In this document: one piece after another, positions 24,608 through 35,838 of the stretch
How positions within the stretch are numbered: position 1 is the stretch's first letter
Layout: each line of letters starts with the position of its first letter
Assembly (NCBI GenBank): GCA_021014325.1
Contig: CM037458.1
Span: forward strand, 23,481,063 to 23,545,062
Length of the DNA stretch: 64,000 bases
Direction of reading: 5' to 3'
From: Plazaster borealis
Lineage: Eukaryota > Echinodermata > Asteroidea > Forcipulatida > Labidiasteridae
The notes under the pieces: model-generated
Database searches by the model: none
The model's input: only the letters and a program-made list of their open reading frames with translations
Told to the model about the DNA's origin: nothing
Made by a program: the position numbers and the translations under genes

Positions 24608-24935
24608 AGTTAAGTATTCCGTTGTAAGTGGGGCCCAATTTCATAAACAAGTTAAGCATAGAAAAATCCTGCTCAGCAGAACTAGGTTACCAGCCAAAAT
24701 AAGATTTAATGTATTGTTTGTGACTAGTTCCCTGCTATTGTTGCTTAGCAGAAAAACTTAGCAATAATACATGTTAGTAGTATTCTGTTATAAGGAGGGC
24801 CAACTTTCATAAAGATGGTAAGCACAGAAAAATCCTGCTCAGCAGAACAAGGTTACCAGCCAAAATAAGATTTAATGTATATTGTTTGTGACTGGTTCCC
24901 TGCTATTGTTGCTTAGCAGAAAAAAACTTGATAAG
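24608..24935 (+). repeat. Tandem duplication of a partial GGGCCCAATTT MITE
   Basis: Two units of about 165 bp (near 24608 and 24774) each carry TATTC(C/T)GTT(G/A)TAAG, then CATAAA, AATCCTGCTCAGCAGAAC, GGTTACCAGCCAAAATAAGA, TTTAATGTAT and GCTATTGTTGCTTAGCAGAA. Both have the left MITE arm and lack the right terminal arm, so the truncated element was duplicated after truncation. Confidence 0.72.
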
Positions 24936-25104
24936 TGCCATTTAAAAACAAAATGTTTAACAGCTATGAAATCTGATCCTGATCAAGCTGTGCAATCCAT
25001 ACTTGTGGCTACATCTTTGTCTAGTTCCCTCTCTCCATAGCAGGAGGGGTCAGACTATTTTATTCTTCTAGCCTCGGTTTGGATACATCATGGTTACATT
25101 TGGC

Positions 25105-25240
25105 TTTAAATACGAGAAAAACAAGATGACTGCACCATGATAAAGGTCTAAAAGACTGAAACTGAGAGTCCCTGAGACTGAAAGGAAAATAATCTGATTC
25201 CTTATTGGTATTAAAGAATCCATATTTGTGACATTTATTT
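25105..25240 (+). repeat. 'AAGATG...GCACCATGATAAAGGTCT' dispersed repeat
   Basis: CAAGATGACTGCACCATGAT and AAAGGTCTAAAAGACTGAAA, then AAAGGAAAATAATCTGATTC; a related fragment lies at about 28085-28150. Same family as 16125 by shared words, in permuted order. Confidence 0.42.
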
Positions 25241-25884
25241 CACAGGGGGAACGTGACAAAAATGCATGTTTAACATGGTGCAACTCTCTGCTACCACCCC
25301 AATTCCCTTGGGGGAATAGTGTATGGAAAATCTGTGCTGCTTGCACAGACATACAAGTACTGCAGTTTTACAATAACATTATTATGGCATACAGGAAATT
25401 ACTTATGACCCTGGATATTCTATTGATCTAGATAAACCATGTACATTCATGTGCAGCATAATTACCCAGGTGCTGTGTCTGTACCCTCACAAATATCAAA
25501 ATAATCGGATGACTACATGACAAATAATGTTTGGCTTTTTGCTTGAATGATTATAAGAACATTGGCATTAAATTTAGCACATTGGCTTATGTTTGATAAA
25601 AGCTTTATATGTACATAGGAAATAACGTCTAAAACACAAAGGGACTTTGGTAAAGAAATAAAGTCTGACTCAGTCATTGAACATGATGACCAGTTTTACT
25701 TTTCATGTTATATTTTCTACTGGCAGGAGTCATCTACATGTATGTGATCTTTGTCCTGGTAGTCGGCTTAGTATAAGAACCAAAAATAGCAATGTTACCG
25801 TACCTGTGAAAGGTCATTTTTTTGATCATTGTAGTCTTGCATTTATCTTCTGTAGGAAAAGGCTGGCATTTTTAAAGCATTTTT

Positions 25885-25992
25885 GAAGCATAAAGCGCAA
25901 TGCTGCTGGTACGCTGCGGTCATGCGCATGTTTTTATGCCCCAAGAGCAGCTGTTGTCCAATGAGAGTGTGACTTCATATGCAAGGGGTCTA
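25885..25992 (-). repeat. Inverted copy of the 10783-10930 repeat
   Basis: On the minus strand it reads ACCCCTTGCATATGAAGTCA ... ACAGCTGCTCTTGGGGCATA ... CATGACCGCAGCGTACCAGC, following the plus-strand order at 10783-10930. Confidence 0.6.
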
Positions 25993-26494
25993 TTTGTTGT
26001 TTGATTATCTATCAATGCTAACAATTGGGCAAAGGAGGCTATGAGTTGTAGCATTTATCTCTGATTTTGAATCGATCCCACTTAAAAGTGGCTGCAAAAC
26101 CACTTCACTCTGATATCTCCACCCCTATTCAAGCTTTGCCTTAAGATTGGACTAAAAATAGTCAGCTAGTAGAGTGTACTACTTCCATTGAGCAGTTTCA
26201 AATTATATCTCCACCTTCTCTGATGTCATACTGGAAAATGTCTTGTGCGATTGAAACAGCAAGGTTGTGCGGCACTACCATGACACTCCATAACAGCTGA
26301 GTCCGTTCTGTAATCAGTCATTACCCAAGGTATGCCTGTGGTGAATCTGTACACACTGAGCATGCACATACACCAGATGCTGTTGATACCAGTAATGTGA
26401 CCAGTTTCCAAGTGAGGCACTGTGCAGATCATTTGATTGTTGAGTGAATGGATGAGGTTTGCGGCTACGCTGTGGTCACAGACCTTCTTCAGTA

Positions 26495-26728
26495 GATGTT
26501 TAGTCTTGGTTCCAAGACCATGGTGTTTTTCGCGTACACACAACCAAAGTTTGACGGATTATGAATAAACCATAGAGGGCGCTGTGACTTGTGTTATTTT
26601 CCCCCACCGACAATTAGCAGCGCCCTCTATGTTTACTCATCACATGTGTGTACAGTGAACATAAATCCGAATGTTGGTTTCGTGTACGCAAAAACACAAT
26701 GGTCTTGGAACCTAGACTATAATAGATA
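26495..26728. repeat. Large imperfect palindrome
   Basis: The left arm has TAGTCTTGGTTCCAAGACCA then TGGTGTTTTTCGCGTACACA and CCATAGAGGGCGCTG; the right arm has CAGCGCCCTCTATGTTTACT then TTTCGTGTACGCAAAAACAC and AATGGTCTTGGAACCTAGAC, the complement in reverse order. The loop is CCCCCACCGACAATTAG. The right arm has about 25 extra bases. This may be an inverted duplication or a foldback element. Confidence 0.75.
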
Positions 26729-27476
26729 GTTAGGACTGAGGGTGATTCCAGACAGGTAAAGACCACTGGCAAACATAGTAGGTTGTGAAAAAGAGATAAC
26801 AGGGTGTGGCCTTCTATCAAGACTGAGGCAGTATAAATTGATGGAGTGTACAGTGTGCATAGAAACAGGCTGTTCTGGCCAATCTTGACCTGTCCAGTAC
26901 CTCCAGGTGCCAGGATTGGCTGAAGCATGAACAAGGAAAGGATAGAAAAGACAAACATAATTCATTACAACTTTTCCATTTAAAGTAACCTCTGTGTATG
27001 CATGTTCAGTTAGAGTATACAATGTGTTTGTATTATGTTTTTTAGTTAAAATATTCTTTACTTATTACATGAATTTTAAAGCTTCCCCGTAGGGAAACAG
27101 AGTTTGCCTTCAGTTCCATTCATACAGAAGAGTTCTAGCAGTCACTCCAGATGCTACTTGTATCTCCTTAAAATTGCCGATTTCACAATCTCATCAGAAA
27201 AGGTCTGAGCAGTTCATCACAATTAACCTCACCTCCTGAATAAAGGGGATTGAAACAACATATCTGAAAAAGAGATTAGAGAAATATATTGTCCATCCTT
27301 CAAATATTTGAAATTGTGATCCAAGTAGTCAGTCTCTCATAATAATAGGTTAAAATGCTGGTTCCCTCGAGACTCAATTATGCCAGTCCCACCTCTGTCA
27401 ATGGCTGGAACTATCTGGAGGAGATTATCAATGAACTGTATTGGCTCCAAGCAGAAAAAATTGCAGTTGCTTTTGG
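26729..27476. other. Non-coding intron stretch
   Basis: Minus-strand open frames at 26614-27022 (114 and 101 codons, overlapping) show no recognised domain and overlap the palindrome. Nothing else seen. Confidence 0.4.
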
Positions 27477-27625
27477 TAACTCTGCAAGGTGCTGTTGCTG
27501 CAGTGAGTGGCTGTAACTGCAGTACTTGTAAGCCACTGTTGCTGCAGTAAACTGATGTTGCTGCAGTAAACTGATGTTGCTGCAGTACATGTAAGCTGCT
27601 TTTGATGCAGTAAGTTGCTGTAGCT
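27477..27625 (+). repeat. TTGCTGCAGTA minisatellite
   Basis: Degenerate units of about 19-21 bp based on GTTGCTGCAGTAAACTGAT; two units at about 27538-27575 are nearly identical. CTGCAG (PstI) recurs in most units. Confidence 0.78.
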
Positions 27626-27747
27626 GAATAGACATACCTAATAATTTTTCTATTGAAGCTTTGATCACATAATCAGGAATGGTTGTCGCTTAAATTTAAA
27701 GGGGAAGAATAATAAAATAAATTTTAAAGAAACAGGTACATCAGGCC

Positions 27748-27882
27748 TGGAGTTTCATCTTTGAGAGGGCAAGTCCACTTTCATTTTGCTAAGGGCACTT
27801 CCATTGGAAAATCTTAAAGTCTATGGGAAACTGTTTGAGGGGCAACAGGGGCCATGGCCTCTGTGTAATTCCAGGCCTGGTA
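27748..27882. mobile_element. GGCCTGG-ended MITE copy
   Basis: AGGCCTGGAGTTTCATCTTT at the left and TGTAATTCCAGGCCTGG at the right form short inverted ends. Interior GGGCACTTCCATTGGAAAAT, TAAAGTCTATGGGAAACTGT and GGCCATGGCCTCTGTG match 8960-9103 in reverse. Confidence 0.65.
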
Positions 27883-29060
27883 CATAAAGAACCAGTAGTA
27901 AAGAATGTTTGTTTTAAACTGTACAGTACAGAACTTTTAAGTGAGATACTGGAATGGATTGTTGTCATACTGCCCCCATAATTTGTCAAGTTCCATGCTT
28001 GCAATTATAACATGTGGATACTGATCCCCATCTTAACAAAAAGAGACCTGGTTAATTTTCCCTTCAATCCCAAGATCTAATTGGAGAAAAGACAATATGA
28101 CCGCACCAAACTTCAATGTTAAAGTTCCTAATTGTTTTGCAGAAAGACATTTACTTTAGACATGTTAGAGTAAGTCTACCCCCACCCCTGTTTCGTTGAC
28201 AACATTCAGTCCGACTTAACTTAATTTACCCGTGTGGATATACGTAACTATATTGTTTTCATGTTTGTAATGACATTGAGAGAAATGAATACCACTCAGT
28301 CCTGATCAGGTTGCGGGTATCCAACTCGGCAATGCTTTGGCATTGTGCCAGCATGCATTGACGGGAGGGCAGTGATATCTCCAGGCTATTTATATATAAT
28401 AATACCAATGAAATTTAAATAACGAGGACTTCACTGCTCGGCCCGTACGGCCATGAGAAAATTGAAAGCAGATGACGAAATAGATATACATGGATTGATT
28501 CATGTTCAGCTTGAAAGGAATTTCCATCCCTTGGCACCTGTGCAACATCCAGACAGTCCTTCAATGATGTAGTAAACACCATTATCGGTTGAGATGAGGT
28601 GGATACCAGGCGATCAGGGTAACCCTGAGTACATGTAGTCCTCGGTCCTTTGCATGTCATAAGCCTCACTCCACTGGTTAAAGATTGTATCGTTTAGCTA
28701 CTGGACATACGTGTACATTACTCTCCGATAGATGACTGTTATAAGAAATACGCAATTAAACCCATTCCTGATGTGGCAATGAGAGATTGACACTGTCCCT
28801 GCTCATAATTATTCCAAGTAATCATTAGGTATGGTGGATAATTGGCCCCCACTGCCCTTCTTATTTTTCCCAGGATTGATTCAACGTCACTTCTGCTCGT
28901 CATGATTGCCCTTCACATCAACATCACAGCATCTTCAAGGAAAATTGATATCAGGCCAACAAAAAAGTCCATGGGTGTCCATGCTTAAGTCGATACTGTC
29001 ATATGTCTATTTCCTCCAACCAACAAACAATACAACAATTGAAACTGCAAAATATTGTTA
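27883..29060. other. Non-coding intron stretch
   Basis: Nothing recognised apart from a repeat fragment at 28085-28150 (AGACAATATGACCGCACCAA). The minus open frame at 28415-28669 has no recognised domain. Confidence 0.38.
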
Positions 29061-29104
29061 TTGGCCTGACGTTTCGACCCTAGCAGAGTCTTTCTCAAAG
29101 GCTA
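29061..29104 (+). repeat. 'GTTTCGACCCTAGCAGAGTC' repeat, copy 1
   Basis: Its reverse complement, CCTTTGAGAAAGACTCTGCT then AGGGTCGAAACGTCAGGCC, is almost the same as 54575-54619. Motifs of the type 'GAGAAAGACTC...CGAAACGT' recur in animal interspersed elements; I cannot name the element. Confidence 0.6.
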
Positions 29105-29616
29105 GCTTCCCTCTCTGAGCTCGAACAAGACTTGCACATCAATGCTTCAGTATTTTGTTTATCTTTGTTTCTAAATAGAGATGAGAAGCTGCAATATATC
29201 TTCATGAGTCTCTAAATCCATACACTCTTCACAGTCAAGTTTGTGTCACGTATTCAGGGTTTTCCCTTAACTTTTTTAGTGACTGGCCAGCAGGACCAGT
29301 TAGCTTGTCACTTCACTTGTCCGTCAGCTTTTCACTAGCCCTTATATCAGATGAAATAGGAACGCTTTTCAACACTGAAATAGCCAGCCAGACTGCTTGG
29401 AGTGAATTTTGACTGGTCCTCAGGTGTTTTAACTGGCAGTTTGCCAGCGGACCACTGTTAAGGGACAACACTAGTTTTAACCCCGAGCACTAACGCCTAA
29501 TGCGGTACTATCTGCCCATGGTCTGCCATTTTGGGAGTCAAATTGCATAGTGAAGATATGGTGTGAGTCTAACTGCATCCATGTCGTCGCCGTCACCTTC
29601 AATGCGCCATGCACAG

Positions 29617-29749
29617 TAAGGCTGTATCCAAATTGGTGGCTACAGCTACGGCTATGAATGTTGCTAAGGACCTACTATACTTCAACACATGATGACGCGG
29701 AAATCTAGCCGTAGCAGTTGCTGAAGTCGCCAATTTGGACACGGCCTTA
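29617..29749. mobile_element. Palindromic 'AAGGCCGTGTC' MITE
   Basis: TAAGGCTGTATCCAAATTGG pairs with CCAATTTGGACACGGCCTTA. The arms are well matched; the interior is GGCTACAGCTACGGCTATGA and ATCTAGCCGTAGCAGTTGCT. Confidence 0.78.
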
Positions 29750-30049
29750 CACTCGGCGAAAATGGCTCAACCATGATATATAATATCGTGTGGTAGGGGT
29801 AAGAGGGAAGCAGATGTACATGTTGACCAATCACATGTATTGGTGCTCATTCCATGCTCTACGCACCTTGATCATTGTCATGAATTTCCTATGATCTTTT
29901 CAGTCTAGATTTCTTAGATTTGTGTTATTTAAATTTGCTGTTCTTTCCCTTGCTTATACCAGGTGTCCTAAAGTGCAAACAATCAAACTAACGCGAATCA
30001 GAAAGTGTTAAAATTACAAATGATGTTTACACATGAGAGGAAATAGAGT

Positions 30050-30400
30050 GAAAGATCGGCATCATCTTCGGTTTCCACTGATATGTTATTCATTGACCAA
30101 CTACGCGTAGATGATTAACCAGAACTGTGCTATAACCACATGTACTGTTCGGTTATACTGCACCGAAGACACATACGCACGATTGGTGTATGCGGTGCCG
30201 CAAGACTAGAGCCGGGTCACATGTTTGAGACATTTGCAGAATTCCCAGGTCTTTGGATGGCGGGATTGCAAATCCAGACCTGTCCATACATGTCCGTGAA
30301 GTGTTTGCGTCACGTACAGTTGGTCCATCCGTATCAGTTTCCTTCGGTCTTGTTCTGTCTCTATCTTCGTACTGTAAGTCAATTAACTCTCCCGTTCAAT
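30050..30400. other. CpG-rich segment, possible cryptic exon or regulatory DNA
   Basis: CpG is clearly denser here than nearby (ACTACGCGTAG, GCACCGAAGACACATACGCA, TGCGGTGCCGCAAG, GAGCCGGGTCAC, TTTGCGTCACGTAC). A CAG at 30251-30253 and a GTAAGT at 30374-30379 bracket about 120 nt with one open frame (SLDGGIANPDLSIHVREVFA and on). The exon interpretation is speculative; an enhancer, promoter or young repeat are alternatives. Confidence 0.3.
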
Positions 30401-31752
30401 TACGATTGAACTGAGGGGCATCTTCTATGATTGAAAAAAAAGAAGAACAAAAAGAAAAGAAAATCATTATGGCAGCAGTGGAATGACATGATGTAAATGA
30501 TTTCTTTGGTCCTGGTATTGCGGTGCTCTTCCATTAAATGGCGCCTGGTGGCGTTTTACGTAATACTTCAACTTAAATCCAACTTGCTAAAAGTATTTGG
30601 AATTTGTCTTAGGTTGGGTAGATTGTTAGTTTTGAGGTTACTGAGCGTAACGGATGATTTGTTGTTGCCCGGTTGAGGGATTTCATACTGTGTAAAAATG
30701 AGGTTGAAAGATGGAGATTGAGCTTTAATAACATGAATCAAGCTACGCTATGTTGGACCTCAAGTAGTTTTCCTGCAAAAAAGAAAAAAAAAAATATTGA
30801 CAAATATCAAGTCTTATTTCTTTTTTACTGAACCATGCATAAAATGCATCTTCATGATCTAAGATGACAAGGGTTTTAAGGCTCTGTCTGCAGAACCTTC
30901 AGACATCAGTTCTGAATACCGATGATTAGACCTTTCAACAAATTGAATGCCCTGAACATTTTCAGCTAAGTAAAATTCATTGACACTTCTCATTTATTTG
31001 CCTTGTGCAATGCCACGTTTAAGGGCATATGTCACAGAAGTACAAGTAACACTGGGGGCTGCTGAGTCGCAGGTTGGCCTTTCCATTAACAACCTAAAAA
31101 CAACACTTCACACTGCCCTTTGTAAACAGCGTTCTCAAACTATTCATAATTTGAATCCAGTGCAAGGATGCTCTGAGTGTGTTAATTTGGTTACTAACCG
31201 AGTCTATTGAGACCCTTGTATTGCCACCTTGTATTGTGTACCAGCTAAGACGACAGACCCTTTATCGGAGAAATTGCCATTAAGTCAAGAAACTGCGGAC
31301 TAGAGTTGCAGTAAACCAAGAACTTCCTTGCTACACTATATGTAATTCACTCATCTTATGAAATTATTTGACCTATATTTTAATGTGTTTTATCTGTGTT
31401 AAATCTTGCCTTTACGGAGTAAAAAAAGCAATGCCTGCCACAAACTAGGGCAAGTAGTATGGAAGACTGAAGGGTTTTCTTCAAGACATTTCTCTCTTGA
31501 GTGTCCTATTGAGTTGGTAATCCATTCATTCAGTAGGGATTAAGTTGAATTGTCAAAGAAAAAAAGATAAAAGCATTGGCCTACTAGTCGTTGTCATTCT
31601 GAAAGAATCCAATTCCTGTCACAATTAAAGCTGAGAAATCTGGCTTTCGTTTGAAATCGTTTTCACAAGAAATGAATACAATAACATTCATGCTTATTGT
31701 CTGAGTAGTCTTTAAGAACAATAGTTTCAGAATGTGATATAGATCCCAGCCT
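30401..31752. other. Non-coding intron stretch
   Basis: An A-rich tract at about 30430-30460 and another at about 30779-30795. The open frame at 30980-31210 has no recognised domain. Confidence 0.38.
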
Positions 31753-31920
31753 AGACCCAATTTCATAGAGCTGCATAAGCAGAAACCTTTGCTTAACACT
31801 TTTCTGCTAAGCAAGACTAAGCAGGAAACCAGTCAAAACCTGTATGTGGGGTATGGTAGTTTGGCTGGTAGCCTTGATCTGGTGGGCAAAATTGTTTTGT
31901 GTTCACTTACTATTTGTTTA
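31753..31920. mobile_element. Degraded GGGCCCAATTT MITE
   Basis: AGACCCAATTTCATAGAGCT then GCATAAGCAGAAACCTTTGC and TTTTCTGCTAAGCAAGACTA keep the left arm and part of the centre; the right arm is not recognisable. Confidence 0.6.
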
Positions 31921-34900
31921 ATAGATGTTAAATTTGTTTTGGGGATAAAGAATGTTGTGTTTTTACATATTTTTGATGTTATCATTGACTTCAACATTTT
32001 TCCCAAGTCATAAAATGTTATAGTATCGTAATTACTTTTATTAGCACAAGGACAATATCACCCAATTTGTAGTTATTAGTTTTACAAACAGCCTCTTTTC
32101 GATTTGCCATTTTTTACAGTGAAGTACATAGGGCTGGCAAGGTGCCAAAAATGACTACTTTCATTTAAGTATATTGGTTTGTACGAAGAGACACGTGTAT
32201 TAAACAGTTAATTACTCATTAATTAAACTTACTATGATAAAAACAACAACAGACTTACATGATTTAAGATCTTCACTTTCATGGTTGGTAAAATGTCAAA
32301 GTTTAATTGGCAAACAGTCTCTGAAACAATGATTTCATCAGTAGTTTAACTTCAAACGTGGTTTTTTTAAACATGAAAGTTTGGCTGCAGGGGCTAAATT
32401 GCCTCTTCGTGAAAACGGTGATGAAATGTTGGAATCCCAGTTGTAATATCATGACTGGTTCCAAATCTTTTGCATACAGCTCCATTGTTCCATCAAAATT
32501 ATTTTTGAATTGAACCAGAATGAGCCCAGGATTTAAACTAACTTTAATTTGCAACTGAGAGGTTAATGAACAATGTGAACATATCACTCCCATCCAATAA
32601 TCTATCTAAGTTTGTTTTTAGACCCTGTGATTAATTGTTTCCCTTTCACTATATTTTCCATCATAACTTCATCTCAGTTTATGCTGTGTCATCTGTACAG
32701 GATGGTGAACATGAAGGTTCCAGTTTTCTGTCTCTTATATCCTAGTGCGTGCCAAAGTATGTGCTTTTTGTACTTAAAACACGTGCTATCCACCAGGAAA
32801 CCTGCTGTCGGATTGCCTAGGGTGCCCTTGTACACAACTCCATGGCAGTCCATAGATCCTCATGCAACCATGGGCTACTTGAAAGTAGTCTGCAAAATTA
32901 AACACTATCTATATTGTCTTTCGTCAGAGACCACTTAAAATTTCCAGAAATTTCAAGTGTAGCGAACAATTTCGTCTCGCGATTTTTGTATTGCAAATGT
33001 CTTTTGTGTTCATTATAGCAAATCTTGCATTTTGATGAGAAAGTGTTTGTTGTAGAGCATTTTGTAATGCTAGAAAAGGGACACCATTCACCAAAGTTTT
33101 GTCTGTCTTGAGTTAATTTGATTAGAGTTTACCAAGCAGCGTGAAACGATCACACATTATTGAACATAGTTTCTGAATAGTTGTACATCCATGCAACGGA
33201 CTGCAAGCATCGTGAAAGATTTAGACATTGGTAAATTCTTCACTTAATGTAGTTTTTGGGAGAGCACTCCGGCAAAGAACATTAGTCATTCTGTGATCAA
33301 CAAAACAATTTGACAAATTAGATTTTGATTTCTCGAATAAAATCAGTCAATTCATCAAGATGAGGCATCTTGTTGGAATAGCTGGTTCCCCTGTCCCTTG
33401 GGGTCATGAAGTGATGTCCGTTGAGGAAGTACTGGATGCTGCAGGCAGAGAACCAGTGGAGTGTTAGTAATTGTTTGTAATGTATGAGAGACATGTACCT
33501 TAGGGTTGTATTTCAACTTGGTGCTATAGCCTAAATTTAGATCATACAATTTGACTGTTTATTTTGCATGAAACTTTTTCCCCATATGATTGTGATTATC
33601 AGAGATGCATCATCTCAACTGATGTTCCCCCTTTCTTTCCTCCAGTGCTATAGAAAAACTGAAGACTGCTGTGCGAAATTGTGCGTTGTATTCTGTGTCT
33701 TCGTTTTCAAAGTTTCAAAGTAGTTGTTTGTCTGGATAAGTCTGTTTGTTTATTATGTTTGATCGGGAAAATGGAGTTATATTTCCTTCCCCTTTCATGA
33801 GCATTTTTGCTAAATTGAGTTTGTGAACTTTATTGCCTTTTCATAATTTGTTGAGTCAATCATATAGGCCTGTTACTGTTTCGATGTTAAAAAGCAAATG
33901 CGACAAGAAGGGAGTGTTACATGAAAAGTTTATGTAAACACCGTCAGAATATACTGAGGAACATTTGTATAGAGTGCTTAAGAATGGACATTTTGTAAGG
34001 GTTGATAACGCTGCTGCTGCTCTCACTGCCCTTTCTCTGAACATTTCCCAATGGTAAACACAGACCTTTACCTAGTGTTCATCTGTCATTTACATTGTCT
34101 ATCGCAGACGGAACATGTGTTGGCAATTTTCCCAATTCCCATCCAGATGAACCTCAAACTAACGAATCGTGTGACTCAAAAAAAACCAAATTTATATGAA
34201 CGTGTGACTGAGTTGCCATTCATACTCCTTGGAAACAAGTGCATTGATATTTATCCTACCATATCTACAGACATGTAGCTTCCTTTCCTTCCTTCATGAT
34301 TTCATTAAATGGCTTCATACAAACAAACAACAGCTCATATTTCATGAATAAAAACTAACAAACCTAAGTGCTTATAATAAAAGTCACTGGCAGGGAAGTT
34401 TTACTCAAACAGCAGCCACATACCCAAGGACAAAGAACAAACTAATTTGTGTCCCCGAAAAAGCAGGTCAAAAAGGGGATGGCCATGTCATTTTGTAGTA
34501 AAAAATGCCATAGTGTTTCTTGGTGCATTTCCCCATGCAGTAAGAAATACTTGCACCTCCTAATTTTGTCTTGTGATTTGACCGCCAAGGTAAGGCATGG
34601 AATTACTGCTAAGCTATTCTCCATCAAGTCTCAGTTTCAGTTTGATATGGTCCAATGGAAGATCAACAAGATGGTCACTTCGATATCAGTCTATGGATGG
34701 AGGCATTGTTTTAGCTCTTTTCTTTTTGAAGTATGTAACTCTTCCATGTTGTTGCATGTGGTACTACATCAGCAGTCTACCTTTAGCATTGGTCGGTGGC
34801 CAAATGCTACTTCAGGACCAGTCAAAACTCTCTCTAAGTGGTCCGGTTGCTACATGTAGTTCAGTATTGAAAAGCATCCATATTAAATGTGTAATGTAGA

Positions 34901-34940
34901 CTCATGAAAAGACAAGCTGGGGTGAGTTTTGGTGGCTGTA
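31921..34940. other. Non-coding intron stretch
   Basis: No supported exon. A good acceptor-like tract at about 33620-33644 leads into a short open frame without a donor. The 136-codon frame at 34449-34859 is unrecognised. Confidence 0.38.
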
Positions 34941-35007
34941 ACAATACCTGTTTCGGTCATTGGCCAGTGATTGACCAATGGCCAATTCAACAGAAACAGT
35001 TATTGGT
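34941..35007. repeat. Short imperfect palindrome
   Basis: ACCTGTTTCGGTCATTGGCC and GACCAATGGCCAATTCAACA then GAAACAGTTATTGG are complementary arms around GTGATT. Could be a hairpin or the remnant of a MITE end pair. Confidence 0.45.
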
Positions 35008-35472
35008 TATGACTGCGAAAATGCACCCCTACTCCCACTGGCTAGTCACTGAAGAAGTAAAGGGAAAAGCCTGTACATGTTAATGTAGTTACACAACTTG
35101 CATATGAGGCCGGATACCTGCATAAATATCAATGCAAAGCATGTTTGAGTTACCATAGACATGATAGAGGAGTAACCAGGTGTCATTTACGTTGCTAATG
35201 TTGCGGAACATGAATGATCTTGCCAGGTCTTCACAAGGGAGGACAGCTTATCTCTTGTTAAATTTGTTGAATAATGCATCTATTAGTATCACGGGAATGC
35301 ACTTTTAAGAAGGCAGGTTGTAAGGCTCTTGGGTTTCAAAAGCGGAAATCAGGATCAAAGGTGTGTCTTTTGTCATGGTCTGATCATGCAAAACATTGAT
35401 ATCACAAGCCACTATCTAGGGATGGTAACTATGAAGAAACAACAAAAAAGCAAACAAAGGATAAACACAAGG

Positions 35473-35838
35473 GCCAAACTTCATAGAGCTGCTTAAGCAC
35501 AATTAAATTTACTTAGCATGAAACAATTTTGCTTACTAAAAAATGGGTAACCAGCCATAAAACCATGTTATGTGCACAGTTTGGGATTGGTTCCCTGCTT
35601 GTTTTTGCTATAAGCAGAATTTATTTTAGCAGGCCTGGTGCTTCACAGAGGCAACGGAGGCCCCTGGTCTTGGTGCCCCTACCCTGGTCTTGGTCCCCCT
35701 TGAAATGTTCCAAAAGAAATGTACAATTTCCACATAGAAGTGAGGTGCCCTGTACCTAGGTGAAAATGCCTTGGTGCCCTTGCCCCCGAAGCATCAGGCA
35801 TGTTTTAGCAATATTGTCTGCATTTATAAGCAGCTATA
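35473..35838. mobile_element. GGGCCCAATTT MITE split by a nested insertion
   Basis: The left part (GGGCCAAACTTCATAGAGCT to AAGCAGAATTTATTTTAGCA) and the right part (TTTTAGCAATATTGTCTGCA to TATAAGCAGCTATATG) are the two halves of the family, separated by 35632-35802. Confidence 0.78.
35632..35802. mobile_element. GGCCTG-type MITE inserted inside another MITE
   Basis: TTTTAGCA occurs directly before (35624-35631) and after (35803-35810) the insert. Ends are GGCCTGGTGCTTCACAGAGG and CCCCCGAAGCATCAGGCATG, an imperfect inverted pair around GCCTG(G/A)TGCTTC. Interior words CTTGAAATGTTCCAAAAGAA match 7361-7512. An 8-bp duplication is typical of hAT elements; superfamily inferred. Confidence 0.78.

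Noticed and set aside
26226..26543. 105-codon minus-strand frame beside the palindrome
   Set aside because: Could be a transposon remnant, but no catalytic motif or family signature is visible.
33645..33730. Possible exon after a strong pyrimidine tract ending CCTCCAG
   Set aside because: No donor before the stops, and the frames give no recognisable peptide; it would need to be an alternative terminal exon.
34449..34859. 136-codon open frame, plus strand
   Set aside because: No recognised motif, no paired splice signals in phase with the supported exons, and a second overlapping frame is also open.
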